The position numbers and the translations under genes are program-made. DNA of 64,000 nucleotides, taken from assembly GCF_000214495.1 (NCBI RefSeq), contig NZ_AFIJ01000007.1:1-64000 (forward strand), in the 5' to 3' direction. The notes beneath the pieces are model-generated. The model worked only from the letters and a program-made list of their open reading frames with translations, had not been told where the DNA came from and did no database searches. Source of the stretch: Megasphaera lornae (lineage in GTDB: Bacteria; Bacillota; Negativicutes; Veillonellales; Megasphaeraceae). Below, piece after piece: positions 1-7,860 of the stretch. How positions within the stretch are numbered: the stretch's first letter is position 1; the number at the start of each line of letters is the position of its first letter.

Positions 1-18
1 ACAAGATAGTTTTTTCAT
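1..18 (-). CDS. Possible 5' end of an amino acid ABC transporter substrate-binding protein (partial)
   Basis: Just downstream of the ATP-binding protein gene, an ATG at 18 opens a frame reading MKKLSC before the window ends. A Lys-Lys start is what a lipoprotein or secretory signal peptide of a periplasmic-binding protein looks like, and such a gene is the missing third component of the transporter encoded at 35-1409. Only six codons are visible and the ribosome-binding site is weak, so this rests mainly on context. Confidence 0.35.
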
Positions 19-34
19 ATTTCCATAAAACAGG

Positions 35-754
35 CTATAAAATTTTTGATAAAAAGGATTTTGTTCGTTCTTCCTGCGGATGAGAAAAAATAGCTTCCGG
101 CGTACCTTCTTCACAAATAACTCCCTCGTCAATAAATAACACCCGATCCGCGACTTCTCTGGCAAATCCCATTTCATGCGTAACGATGGCCATGGACATT
201 CCTTCTTTTGCCAATTTTTTAATAACATCCAACACTTCCCGTACCATTTCCGGATCCAAGGCCGATGTCGGTTCATCAAAAAGCATAAATTTAGGTTTCA
301 TAGCTAACGCTCTGGCAATAGCCACGCGTTGTTGTTGTCCCCCGGAAAGGGTTTCAGGATAGGCGTCTTTTTTATCTACTAAGCCCACTTTCTCCAACAG
401 CTGCAGAGCAAATGTTTCCGCTTCACTTTTGCTTTCTCGCCGAATTTTCATAGGCGCCAATGTAATATTACGCAATACGGTCATATGGGGAAATAAATTA
501 AACCGCTGAAATACCATACCGACTTCCATACGCATTTTATTAATACTTTTAACATCACCGGCAATCATTCCGTCCACTGCGATCGTGCCGGCCGTCGGTT
601 CTTCCAAATGATTAATACAACGTAAAATAGTACTTTTTCCGGAACCGGACGGACCGATAATAACAACGACTTCTTTATCATGAATCGTTAAATTAATATT
701 TTTCAGTACTTCATGACGACCGAATTTTTTTGCAAGTCCTTTAATTTCTATCAT
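35..754 (-). CDS. Polar amino acid ABC transporter, ATP-binding protein (GlnQ/HisP type)
   Basis: This 239-residue ABC ATPase would power uptake of a polar amino acid at the cytoplasmic membrane together with the permease encoded just upstream. The Walker A motif GPSGSGKS lies at residues 34-41, the signature LSGGQ at 136-140 and Walker B FMLFDEP at 156-162, followed by SALDPE and a switch His in VTHEMGFA. The start was set at the ATG at 754 because a GGAGG stands 9 bases before it; a longer open frame upstream has no such site. The gene overlaps the permease stop by 14 bases, so the two are co-transcribed and probably translationally coupled. The family is certain; the substrate cannot be read from the sequence. 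Confidence 0.93.
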   Translation of the reverse strand: MIEIKGLAKKFGRHEVLKNINLTIHDKEVVVIIGPSGSGKSTILRCINHLEEPTAGTIAVDGMIAGDVKSINKMRMEVGMVFQRFNLFPHMTVLRNITLAPMKIRRESKSEAETFALQLLEKVGLVDKKDAYPETLSGGQQQRVAIARALAMKPKFMLFDEPTSALDPEMVREVLDVIKKLAKEGMSMAIVTHEMGFAREVADRVLFIDEGVICEEGTPEAIFSHPQEERTKSFLSKIL

Positions 755-1409
755 CTGTTGCAAACCTCCGTTCCAAATAGCTGACCAACTGTGCAATGCT
801 CAGCGTCATCACTAAATATATGGCGGCAACGGTCAACCAAATTTCAAACGAACCGTATGTTTTAGCGATAATCAATTGCCCGCGCCGGGTCAATTCTTCA
901 AACCCGATGACAGAAACCAGAGACGTTTCTTTCGTCATGGAAATAAATTCATTCCCTAATGGAGGTATAACTTTGCGAAAGGCTTGCGGTAAAATAATAT
1001 ACCACATGGTTTGCATCCACGATAATCCCAAGGAACGGCCCGCTTCCATTTGTCCCCGATCAACAGCCTGAATACCGGCACGGAAAATTTCCGATACATA
1101 CGCGCCGCTATTGATGGAGCATGCCGCAACGGCGGCAAGAAAAGGATTGATACGTTGTCCGATTAACATGGGCAAGGCAAAATAAATAAGAAAAATTTGT
1201 ACTAACAACGGCGTTCCGCGCAATATATTAACGTAGCATACGGCAACGGCTTTTAAAATTTTCCACCCTGAAAGACGGCACACACTCACTACCAACCCCA
1301 AAATAAAACCGAGTCCTACAGAAATGGCCGTAATTTCAATAGTTACACCGGCCCCGGCTATTAATAGGGGTAAAGAATCCCAAATAAGTCCGAAATCAAA
1401 TGATGACAT
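741..1409 (-). CDS. Polar amino acid ABC transporter, permease (GlnP/HisM type)
   Basis: The 222-residue membrane protein has about five hydrophobic segments. It carries the inner-membrane-component signature of binding-protein-dependent permeases, the EAA loop, at [12 protein letters not shown], which contacts the ATPase. A preceding [15 protein letters not shown] segment is typical of the His/Glu/Arg permease family (HEQRo). It is the first gene of the operon, with a strong sigma-A promoter about 60 bases upstream and the ATPase gene overlapping its end. The partner binding protein may begin at the left edge of the window. Confidence 0.92.
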   Translation of the reverse strand: MSSFDFGLIWDSLPLLIAGAGVTIEITAISVGLGFILGLVVSVCRLSGWKILKAVAVCYVNILRGTPLLVQIFLIYFALPMLIGQRINPFLAAVAACSINSGAYVSEIFRAGIQAVDRGQMEAGRSLGLSWMQTMWYIILPQAFRKVIPPLGNEFISMTKETSLVSVIGFEELTRRGQLIIAKTYGSFEIWLTVAAIYLVMTLSIAQLVSYLERRFATDDRN

Positions 1410-1437
1410 TATGTTTACACTCCTCTATTCCCACACT

Positions 1438-1496
1438 GTAAACAACGTATTTGTTTACGTAACTAACATTATAGTTGTATTATTATGCGTTGTCAA
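1438..1496 (-). promoter_or_regulatory. Sigma-A promoter of the amino acid ABC operon with an inverted repeat
   Basis: On the minus strand a perfect -35 TTGACA (1491-1496) and a perfect -10 TATAAT (1468-1473) are separated by 17 bases. Just past the expected start of transcription lies a perfect inverted repeat with arms GTAAACA at 1438-1444 and TGTTTAC at 1452-1458. A third TGTTTAC occurs at 1412-1418. The repeat could be an operator for an amino-acid-responsive repressor. Confidence 0.8.
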
Positions 1497-1501
1497 CTCA
1501 T

Positions 1502-1540
1502 AAAAAGAAAAAAGGTCGAGAAACGATATTTCTCGCCTTT
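1502..1540 (-). terminator. Rho-independent terminator after pfkA
   Basis: On the minus strand a GC-capped stem (GGCGAGAAA pairing with TTTCTCG-A-CC) is followed by a run of about six T. It lies 25 bases past the pfkA stop codon. Confidence 0.8.
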
Positions 1541-1563
1541 TCCATCATTTTCTCCGGCCAATT

Positions 1564-2526
1564 TTAACGACCTAAAATATGAACCAACGTATACAAATTA
1601 TGATCCAAAGGATAACGAAAAGCTTGGGCCTCTTCATAGGGAGTAGCTACAACCTGCTGTTCCCAAAGCCCGATGACACAATTTTTTTTGTGTGCCGCCA
1701 AACTGTCTACCGCACATTGGGCAAATCGCCCGGCCATAACCGCATCATACGCCGAAGGAGAACCGCCTCGTTGTACATAGCCCAGTACCGTTAAATTCGT
1801 TTCTAATGAGGTGTGCGCTTTTATATAAGCGGCCACTTCATTCCCCGTCGACGCCCCTTCGGCAACAATAACAATGCTGCTCATTTTTTTCTGTTCATGA
1901 GAGCGGGATAATTGCGTGCATACATCTTCTAAATTCACCGCATATTCAGGAACTAAAACCACTTCCGCACCTGCCGCCATCCCCGCTTCCAAAGCAATAA
2001 ATCCGGCAGACCGACCCATTACTTCAATAACGGCTACGCGCTCATGAGAAAATGCCGTATCGCGAATTTTATTAACAGAAGATAAAACGGTATTCACCGC
2101 CGTATCGAAGCCGATCGTATATTGCGTGCCCGCCATATCATTATCAATGGTACCGGGAATAACCATCGTAACGATTCCGTAAGCACTGAGTCCCTGTGCG
2201 CCCCGCATTGAACCGTCGCCGCCGATAACTACCAACGCCTCAATTCCTTGATTTTGTAAAAAAGCGGCCGCTTCTCTTCGTTTTTCTTCCTGATAAAATG
2301 CGGCACAGCGCGCCGTACGCAACATGGTACCGCCGCGATGAATGATTTCTCCTACATCGCGACGCCCCAACGGTATCATTTCCTGATGTAAAAGACCTTC
2401 ATACCCACGTACTATACCATATACTTGCCACTGTTTCGCCAAGGCATACCGTGTAACCCCGCGAATCACGGCATTCATTCCCGGCGCATCGCCGCCACTG
2501 GTGAGAATTGCAATTTTTTTCGTCAT
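1564..2526 (-). CDS. pfkA: ATP-dependent 6-phosphofructokinase
   Basis: The enzyme phosphorylates fructose 6-phosphate to fructose 1,6-bisphosphate with ATP in glycolysis, in the cytoplasm. The 320-residue length is that of the bacterial homotetrameric enzyme. The N-terminal LTSGGDAPGMNA binds nucleotide, GGDGS binds Mg-ATP, PGTIDND holds the catalytic Asp, and EVMGR(S)AG contributes to fructose 6-phosphate binding. The start codon overlaps the stop of aroK by four bases (ATGA), so the two genes are one transcription unit ended by the terminator at 1502-1540. Confidence 0.97.
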   Translation of the reverse strand: MTKKIAILTSGGDAPGMNAVIRGVTRYALAKQWQVYGIVRGYEGLLHQEMIPLGRRDVGEIIHRGGTMLRTARCAAFYQEEKRREAAAFLQNQGIEALVVIGGDGSMRGAQGLSAYGIVTMVIPGTIDNDMAGTQYTIGFDTAVNTVLSSVNKIRDTAFSHERVAVIEVMGRSAGFIALEAGMAAGAEVVLVPEYAVNLEDVCTQLSRSHEQKKMSSIVIVAEGASTGNEVAAYIKAHTSLETNLTVLGYVQRGGSPSAYDAVMAGRFAQCAVDSLAAHKKNCVIGLWEQQVVATPYEEAQAFRYPLDHNLYTLVHILGR

Positions 2527-3080
2527 CCTTGTCTCACTTCCCTTTTACTCCGTTGTGCAAAAATAATATTTTTTTTACGAACGGTTTTTATAATATTATC
2601 CACAATTTGAATGGCGCCCCCGCCGGTTGTATCAATGACACAATCACAATAGGGGTATATCGTTTCCCATTCTTTTAACATCTTTCGAACAAAATCATGT
2701 AAATTATCATAATCAACCGTAGGCCGTTTGCCGATATGCCGACTTACCCGTTCTTCTACCCGAAAAGGCTCGGTAAGCAACGCGGCAATAAAGCCGTATC
2801 GATGCAAAATACGATACGTTTCTACGCTCATAGGAAAATTTCCTCCGAACGAAATAACCGCCTCATGATACCGACTCACTTGTTGCAAAATATTTATTTC
2901 CCGCTCTCGAAACGCTTTTTCACCGGCTGAAAAATAAAAATCCGCAAGAGACTTCTCTTCCACACGCTCTATTCGCCGATCAGTATCCACAAACTGCCAA
3001 TCCAACCGTTGTGCCAATTTTCGACCGATGTGACTTTTTCCGCTTCCCATCATGCCGACAAGCACAATATTTCGTTTCAT
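2523..3080 (-). CDS. aroK: Shikimate kinase (AroK family), atypical substrate loop
   Basis: A 185-residue P-loop kinase expected to phosphorylate shikimate in chorismate synthesis. Walker A GMMGSGKS is at 9-16, the DTD metal and shikimate motif at 32-34, and the shikimate-binding Arg at 58 in FRERE. The conserved Gly-Gly-Gly shikimate loop reads GGN at 79-81, and a lid Arg stands in GKRP. The C-terminal VIDTTGGG is of the usual type. Most features support AroK, but the changed loop leaves room for a relaxed or different substrate. It lies upstream of pfkA, not with other aro genes. Confidence 0.8.
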   Translation of the reverse strand: MKRNIVLVGMMGSGKSHIGRKLAQRLDWQFVDTDRRIERVEEKSLADFYFSAGEKAFREREINILQQVSRYHEAVISFGGNFPMSVETYRILHRYGFIAALLTEPFRVEERVSRHIGKRPTVDYDNLHDFVRKMLKEWETIYPYCDCVIDTTGGGAIQIVDNIIKTVRKKNIIFAQRSKREVRQG

Positions 3081-3131
3081 TGTATCGAGCCTCCTTTCTT
3101 TACTACTGCCATCAGAAATTTTCTAAATTTT

Positions 3132-3161
3132 ATTATAACAAAAAAACAGACGATGTATACA
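3132..3161 (-). promoter_or_regulatory. Extended -10 promoter for aroK-pfkA
   Basis: The minus strand carries TG-T-TATAAT (hexamer at 3132-3137), an extended -10 element, about 50 bases before the aroK start. No good -35 stands at 17 bases; a TTGTAT is present at 19. A run of A/T follows. An AGGAGG-like ribosome-binding site precedes the aroK ATG. Confidence 0.6.
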
Positions 3162-3221
3162 AAAAAACTCTTCTCTTTTATTTTTTATCTATAATAGTAA
3201 TATAATTCCCTATTACCCACA

Positions 3222-3279
3222 AAAAAGCGGCCCCGTACGGCCGAAATGTACCGACCTGTTCGCAACGGGACCGCTTTTT
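3222..3279. terminator. Bidirectional terminator with long stem
   Basis: Arms at 3222-3235 and 3265-3279 (AAAAAGCGG-CCCGT against ACGGG-CCGCTTTTT) form a stem with one mismatch and A/T runs on both sides. It stands immediately downstream of the small minus-strand reading frame at 3291-3458, the only transcript it would obviously end. A start-to-stop unit in this otherwise empty 500-base gap is thereby supported. Confidence 0.75.
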
Positions 3280-3290
3280 ATGTGATCGTC

Positions 3291-3458
3291 TTATCGTTTT
3301 TTCTTCATGCGTTGCCAATTATGATAATAGGCAACCGAAGAACTGATAATAAACACAACGGTGAAAAATATGGCCGCATGAAAAATCGGGGGAGTATACG
3401 AAATCCATGTTTTTCCCCAACAAAAAACCGCGCATGCCAAAATGAACGTTCTTCCCAT
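3291..3458 (-). CDS. Putative small single-span membrane protein (55 aa)
   Basis: The frame begins MGRTFILACAVFCWG and ends NWQRMKKKR. In between is one hydrophobic segment (about residues 28-45, AAIFFTVVFIISSSVAYY), followed by a positively charged tail, the pattern of a small inner-membrane protein with the tail inside. A good minus-strand promoter lies upstream (3500-3528) and a strong terminator directly downstream. A purine-rich GGAGCGGAG stands 16 bases before the ATG, farther than usual, so translation is not certain. No family is recognised. The alternative is a small non-coding RNA of about 270 bases. Confidence 0.45.
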   Translation of the reverse strand: MGRTFILACAVFCWGKTWISYTPPIFHAAIFFTVVFIISSSVAYYHNWQRMKKKR

Positions 3459-3499
3459 ACCTGTGCAGAGTTATCTCCGCTCCTCACCCCCTCTACCGT

Positions 3500-3528
3500 A
3501 TCATACACAAAAGCGCCGCAGTTGTCGA
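3500..3528 (-). promoter_or_regulatory. Sigma-A promoter of the small minus-strand unit
   Basis: On the minus strand TCGACA (3523-3528, one mismatch) and TATGAT (3500-3505, one mismatch) are 17 bases apart. It is arranged divergently from the chromate transporter promoter; the two -35 boxes are about ten bases apart. Confidence 0.65.
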
Positions 3529-3538
3529 TAATATGACT

Positions 3539-3567
3539 TTTACCGACAAGTAAAAAAATGCTATAAT
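3539..3567 (+). promoter_or_regulatory. Promoter of the chromate transporter pair
   Basis: TTTACC at 3539-3544 and a perfect TATAAT at 3562-3567 are 17 bases apart, with an upstream TG making an extended -10 element. The start codon follows 33 bases later behind an AGGTGA ribosome-binding site. Confidence 0.7.
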
Positions 3568-3599
3568 ATGTATATTCTATAGTAATAGCAGGTGATACT

Positions 3600-4160
3600 A
3601 TGAAAAAACGTTCCCTTAAATTTTATTGGCAACTTTTTACATCCACATTCGGTATTAGTGCCTTTACCGTAGGCGGAGGCTTTGTTATTGTACCGCTATT
3701 AAAAGCCAAATATGTAGATGAATATGGCTGGATTTCAGAAAAAGAAGCCTTGGATATGGTGGCGATTGCCCAAACTATGCCCGGTGTCATAGCGGCAAAT
3801 TCAACCATTCTTCTCGGTTATCGTATGGCCGGCATTGCCGGCGCCGCTACAGCCTTATGCGGAACCGTGTTGCCTTGTTTGATTACCTTAACTTTAATTT
3901 CTTACTGCTACTCTTACATTGTAACGAATCCCTATATAGACCTGATTCTTCGAGGCATGCAATGCGGCGCTACCGCAATTATCGGCAACGTCGCTTGGAA
4001 TTTATTTTATGCACAATGGGAAAAAAAATTTCTGTTGCCGTTACTTATTATTATCGTCACGTGTATTGCCAATTTATTTTTTCATGTACCCATTATGGCT
4101 TTATTGGGAATTGATGCCTTAGTCGGCCTCTTTTTATTACGTGATCCTAAATATAATTAG
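3600..4160 (+). CDS. Chromate transporter family protein, subunit 1 (short-chain CHR)
   Basis: This 186-residue hydrophobic protein is one half of a short-chain CHR pair; long-chain ChrA proteins have both halves fused. The family signature is present: TVGGGFVIVP near residue 25, the MPGV loop near 60, and GYRMAGIAGA. About five to six membrane segments are visible. The partner half begins eight bases after its stop codon. Members transport chromate or related oxyanions, but many paired forms have no proven substrate, so the name describes the family rather than a demonstrated activity. Confidence 0.88.
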   Translation: MKKRSLKFYWQLFTSTFGISAFTVGGGFVIVPLLKAKYVDEYGWISEKEALDMVAIAQTMPGVIAANSTILLGYRMAGIAGAATALCGTVLPCLITLTLISYCYSYIVTNPYIDLILRGMQCGATAIIGNVAWNLFYAQWEKKFLLPLLIIIVTCIANLFFHVPIMALLGIDALVGLFLLRDPKYN

Positions 4161-4168
4161 GAGGAACT

Positions 4169-4738
4169 ATGCTCTATCTTATTTTATATGGAGAATTTTT
4201 CCGCATCGGTCTATGTTGTGTAGGCGGCGGCTATGCAGCCATGCCGTTTATTCAGGAAGTAGTCGTCTATCAGCACCATTGGTTAACCTTACGTCAATTT
4301 GTCGATATATTCACGATTTCACAAATGACCCCCGGTCCTATCGGCATCAATGCGGCGACCTTTGTCGGTACTAAAATCTCCGGACTCGGAGGAGCGCTTG
4401 CCGCTACCTTAGGGTTTGTCAGCCCTTCCCTCCTGTTGGGCATACTGTTGGCCCGTTTGTTACAAAAATATGGCGCCTTTGACCCTATTCGCGGCATACT
4501 GAACGGGTTGCGACCGGCCGTTATTGCCCTCATCTTACTTGCGGGGTTGAGTTTTTTTTGCCTTACCCTATGGCAAAGCGACTCGCTGCCGACACATCTT
4601 TCTATGCCTCATATGGGACATCTATGTATTCTCTGTCTCTCCTGGATAGGCCTGCGCAAAAAAATGAACATTATTATCGTTTTATTGTTATCAGGGTTAC
4701 TAGGGTTACTGACCGGGGTCCCCGCCTTATTTTCATAA
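4169..4738 (+). CDS. Chromate transporter family protein, subunit 2 (short-chain CHR)
   Basis: The second, 189-residue half of the pair has CVGGGYAAMPFIQE near its start, a TPGPIGINAATF loop, and GTKISGLGGALAATLGF. These align with the first subunit, as expected from an ancient duplication. A TAGGAGGAACT ribosome-binding site overlaps the end of the upstream gene. The two products probably form a heterodimer with antiparallel topology in the cytoplasmic membrane. Confidence 0.88.
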   Translation: MLYLILYGEFFRIGLCCVGGGYAAMPFIQEVVVYQHHWLTLRQFVDIFTISQMTPGPIGINAATFVGTKISGLGGALAATLGFVSPSLLLGILLARLLQKYGAFDPIRGILNGLRPAVIALILLAGLSFFCLTLWQSDSLPTHLSMPHMGHLCILCLSWIGLRKKMNIIIVLLLSGLLGLLTGVPALFS

Positions 4739-4772
4739 GAAATGCCGCGTATTCTTTTTCCTTCTGTAAGTG

Positions 4773-4801
4773 TTGCATTTTATCTTGTATTATGATAAAA
4801 T
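4773..4801 (+). promoter_or_regulatory. Putative promoter of rpsT
   Basis: TTGCAT at 4773-4778 and TAAAAT at 4796-4801 are 17 bases apart, 39 bases before the rpsT start. Both boxes are imperfect. Confidence 0.5.
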
Positions 4802-4839
4802 TTTTTCTAGTGTTCTTATAGTCTAGGGAGGTGAACCAA

Positions 4840-5106
4840 TTGCCGCAAATTAAATCCAATATTAAAACCATGGAAAAAGATGCAGCTCGTCATGCAGCAA
4901 ATTCCCAAGTAAAATCTTCTGTTCATACAGCTATTCGTCGTACGGAAGAAGCTATTACGGCAGGAGATATTGAAGCTGTAAAAGTTGCCTTCAATAAAGC
5001 CGGCAGTGTCATTGACAGTGCCGCACAGAAAGGTGTACTTCACAAAAACACGGCTGCTCGTAAAAAATCCCGCTTGGCTGCTAAAGTCAACGCTATGGCA
5101 AAATAA
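4840..5106 (+). CDS. rpsT: 30S ribosomal protein S20
   Basis: The 88-residue basic protein starts MPQIKSNIK, matching the conserved S20 N-terminus, and contains the AARHAANSQVKSSVHTAIRR and GVLHKNTAARKKSRLAAKVN helices that bind 16S rRNA. The start was placed at the TTG at 4840, not the in-frame GTG at 4831. AGGGAGG lies 8 bases before the TTG and overlaps the GTG, and family alignment begins at the TTG. It is transcribed alone, with its own promoter and a strong terminator. Confidence 0.96.
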   Translation: MPQIKSNIKTMEKDAARHAANSQVKSSVHTAIRRTEEAITAGDIEAVKVAFNKAGSVIDSAAQKGVLHKNTAARKKSRLAAKVNAMAK

Positions 5107-5118
5107 TTGAATGCTGAT

Positions 5119-5150
5119 AAGCCCCGCCGCTGACGGGGCTTGTTTTCGTT
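5119..5150 (+). terminator. Terminator after rpsT
   Basis: A perfect 8-base-pair stem (AAGCCCCG at 5119-5126 with CGGGGCTT at 5134-5141) is followed by GTTTTCGTTT. Confidence 0.9.
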
Positions 5151-5176
5151 TATATATAATAAAGTAAGGAGCGTGT

Positions 5177-6520
5177 ATGTACTTGCCACATGCTTTTCAA
5201 TTCAAACATTTTTTCACTCTATTTTTTCCCCTTTTACTTACACAAGCGGCGCAAGTCGGAACGAGTACCTTCAGCAGTATTTTCAGCGGACAAGCCGGGA
5301 CCTTGGATTTAGCCGGGGTAGCCGTAGCTGTAAATATTTGGTATCCCCTTTTCGCCGGTATAAGCGGATTATTTTTCGGGGTTTCTCCCATCATCGCCCA
5401 ATTACGCGGCGCCAAAAAAACGGCCGACATTCCGCAATACATTATACACAGTATGTACATAGCCATATTTTTTACAGTATTGCTTCTCTTCATCGGCTAT
5501 TTTTGTCTTACGCCCGTATTACGACTCATGGGTTTGGAACCGACTGTGTATTATATTGCAAAACATTACTTATTGGCGCTCGCGTTCGGTATTTTACCGA
5601 TTTTTTTACAAGCTACCTTACGGTATATTGTAGATGCCCATGGTATGACGCGAGTTTCTATGGCAATTCTATTACTGAATTTAGGAGTTACATTGCTGCT
5701 ATTTCGTCTTTTAATTTTCGGTGCCGGTCCGATTCCGGCGATGGGAGGCATCGGAACAGGATATGCCATTACGATCGGCGCCTGGATCTCCTTTTTGATT
5801 TTTGCAGTTCTTCTTCATTATCTGGAACCGTTTCGTTCCTATCAACTTTGGACTAAATTTCGCCCCTTTTGTCGCCACTATTGTCAACAAGAATTAAAAA
5901 TAGGTATTCCCATTTTTATTGCAGTATTTTGTGAAGCCGGTCTTTTCAGTGCTGTAGGCTTACTGATGGCGGAGTTCGGAACCGTTTACTTAGCGGCCAA
6001 TCAAGCGGCAATCAGTTATTCCACATTTTTATATACCTTCCCGTGGAGTGTCAGTCTGACAGCGACCATCGTCATCGGCTATGAAGTAGGTGCGAAAAAT
6101 TATGAAGGAGCTCGTCAATATGCCCGCCTTTGCCAAATGACCGCCCTGGGAACTTCGGTTATTATCGCCTTTTTGACGCATACTTTTATGACGCCCATCG
6201 GGCGCTTATTCACGCAAGATCCTATTACGTTACAAGCCATTACGCATTTTCTTTTTTTTGCCGTGCTATTTACGATTGCCGACGCTGCCGGCACACCGGT
6301 ACAGGGAATCTTACGCGGCTATAAGGATGTAACGTTTATTACTTATATTGCTTTTGTAACCTACTGGCTAATCAGTATTCCTATGGGATATGTCATCGCG
6401 CATTATACCTCTCTGGGCGCGTACGGCTATTGGCTCAGCTCCGTTATCAGTCTGAGCTTAAATGCGGCTGCACTTAATTTCCGTCTTTGGCACTATACGG
6501 CCTATCCCGACCATACATAA
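5177..6520 (+). CDS. MATE family efflux transporter
   Basis: This 447-residue polytopic protein has roughly twelve hydrophobic segments in two related halves. It resembles the multidrug and toxic compound extrusion family (NorM/DinF type): an early LLTQAAQVGTSTFSSIFSGQ stretch, LAGVAVAVNIWYPLFAG, and in the second half QAAISYSTFLYTFPWSVSLT and GYEVGAKNYEGARQYARL. Such proteins exchange Na+ or H+ for cationic compounds. The ATG has a GGAG six bases upstream. The aminopeptidase gene follows after 22 bases, so both are probably co-transcribed. Confidence 0.92.
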   Translation: MYLPHAFQFKHFFTLFFPLLLTQAAQVGTSTFSSIFSGQAGTLDLAGVAVAVNIWYPLFAGISGLFFGVSPIIAQLRGAKKTADIPQYIIHSMYIAIFFTVLLLFIGYFCLTPVLRLMGLEPTVYYIAKHYLLALAFGILPIFLQATLRYIVDAHGMTRVSMAILLLNLGVTLLLFRLLIFGAGPIPAMGGIGTGYAITIGAWISFLIFAVLLHYLEPFRSYQLWTKFRPFCRHYCQQELKIGIPIFIAVFCEAGLFSAVGLLMAEFGTVYLAANQAAISYSTFLYTFPWSVSLTATIVIGYEVGAKNYEGARQYARLCQMTALGTSVIIAFLTHTFMTPIGRLFTQDPITLQAITHFLFFAVLFTIADAAGTPVQGILRGYKDVTFITYIAFVTYWLISIPMGYVIAHYTSLGAYGYWLSSVISLSLNAAALNFRLWHYTAYPDHT

Positions 6521-6542
6521 TTTATACGAAAGAGGTGTTTTC

Positions 6543-7787
6543 ATGCCCGCACAACAAGTTTTACGTGCTTATGCACAGGTATTATTACAAAAAGGAATTA
6601 ATTTACAAAATAAGCAACTATTAGTACTCAGCGCGCCTGTAGAAGCGCATGAATTTGTAGCTATTATCGCGGCAGAAGCCTATAAAGCCGGAGCCTCTCA
6701 AGTCATTATGGATTGGCGCTGTGATCCGCTTACCCGTTTGCGTTATGAACAGGAAGAAGTATCCCGTTTTACAGAATTTCCGTCGTGGAAGCGAGATTTT
6801 TATTTACATTATTATCATAAAAAAGCGGCTTTTATAAACTTAATTTCTGCCAATCTTTCCCTTCTGCAAGGCATATCGTCCGAAAAAATAACAGCATGGC
6901 AACATGCCCGTCATAGCGCGTTACAAGAATATATCAGCGGCATGATGGCTTCTCAGGTTCCTTGGCTGATTGCCGCAGTTCCCGGAAAAGAATGGGCGCA
7001 ATTACTATTTCCCGCTGCCGGTACAAAAGCGATAGAGTTATTATGGCAAAAAATCTTATCGGCAGCCCGTGCAAACGGCGAAAATCCTTTGGCGGATTGG
7101 GACAGACATTTATTACAATTAGAAAGAAGACGCCGTTGGCTGACAGCGCATCATTTTGTATCGCTACATTATAAAAATGCCCGCGGTACCGATTTACAAA
7201 TCGGGTTACCCGAGCACCATATTTGGCAAGGAGGCCAAGAAGAAACTGCATATGGTCATTTTTTTAATGCCAATATTCCGACCGAAGAAGTGTATACGGC
7301 ACCGCGTGCAGATCAAGTAAACGGTACGGTATATAATACGAAACCCTTAGTATACAACGGAAATATTATTGATCAGTTTTCGCTTACCTTTCAAGCCGGC
7401 AAAGTAGTCGCCGCCGATGCCGAAATCGGCAATGAACTCTTACAAACTATCTTACAAATGGATGAAAATGCTTGCCGCCTTGGTGAAGTTGCGTTAGTAC
7501 CGTATCATTCTCCCATTTCCCTGAGTCATACGCTGTTTTATGAAACCCTGTTGGATGAAAACGCCTCTTGTCATTTAGCGCTGGGTGCCGCTTATCCTAC
7601 TTGTATTCAAAACGGTTCCGCCATGACCAAAGAAGAATTACAACAGGCGCATATTAATGATTCTGTCATTCATGTTGATTTCATGATCGGTTCTGAAGAT
7701 TTGCAAATCACCGGACGCACAGCCGACAATAAAGAAATTCCCATATTTACAAATGGTGATTGGAGCGCTTCGGACCCGCAATCCTAA
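6543..7787 (+). CDS. M29 family metallo-aminopeptidase (AmpS/PepS type)
   Basis: The 414-residue protein belongs to the thermophilic-aminopeptidase family M29, cytoplasmic enzymes with two metal ions that release N-terminal residues. The family motifs are in order: NIPTEEVYTAPR with a metal-ligand Glu, LGEVALVPYHSPIS with Glu, FYETLLDENASCHLALGAAY with the His ligand, and HVDFMIGSEDL with His and Asp near the C-terminus. The usual TAPD is TAPR here. The start at 6543 follows AGAGGTG. The convergent terminator at 7803-7843 ends the unit. Confidence 0.93.
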   Translation: MPAQQVLRAYAQVLLQKGINLQNKQLLVLSAPVEAHEFVAIIAAEAYKAGASQVIMDWRCDPLTRLRYEQEEVSRFTEFPSWKRDFYLHYYHKKAAFINLISANLSLLQGISSEKITAWQHARHSALQEYISGMMASQVPWLIAAVPGKEWAQLLFPAAGTKAIELLWQKILSAARANGENPLADWDRHLLQLERRRRWLTAHHFVSLHYKNARGTDLQIGLPEHHIWQGGQEETAYGHFFNANIPTEEVYTAPRADQVNGTVYNTKPLVYNGNIIDQFSLTFQAGKVVAADAEIGNELLQTILQMDENACRLGEVALVPYHSPISLSHTLFYETLLDENASCHLALGAAYPTCIQNGSAMTKEELQQAHINDSVIHVDFMIGSEDLQITGRTADNKEIPIFTNGDWSASDPQS

Positions 7788-7802
7788 ATCACATAACACA
7801 GC

Positions 7803-7843
7803 AAAAATCCCTCCCGGCGGACTACTTGCCGGGAGGGATTTTT
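7803..7843. terminator. Bidirectional terminator between convergent genes
   Basis: A perfect 16-base-pair stem (7803-7818 with 7828-7843, nine-base loop), with five A before and T runs after, serves the aminopeptidase gene and the minus-strand gene ending at 7861. Confidence 0.95.
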
Positions 7844-7860
7844 GTTTATTTTTTTATTCC

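Noticed and set aside
3246..3536. Plus-strand 96-codon frame in the gap before the chromate transporter
   Set aside because: It starts inside the terminator hairpin, has no ribosome-binding site, crosses both promoters and looks random in composition.
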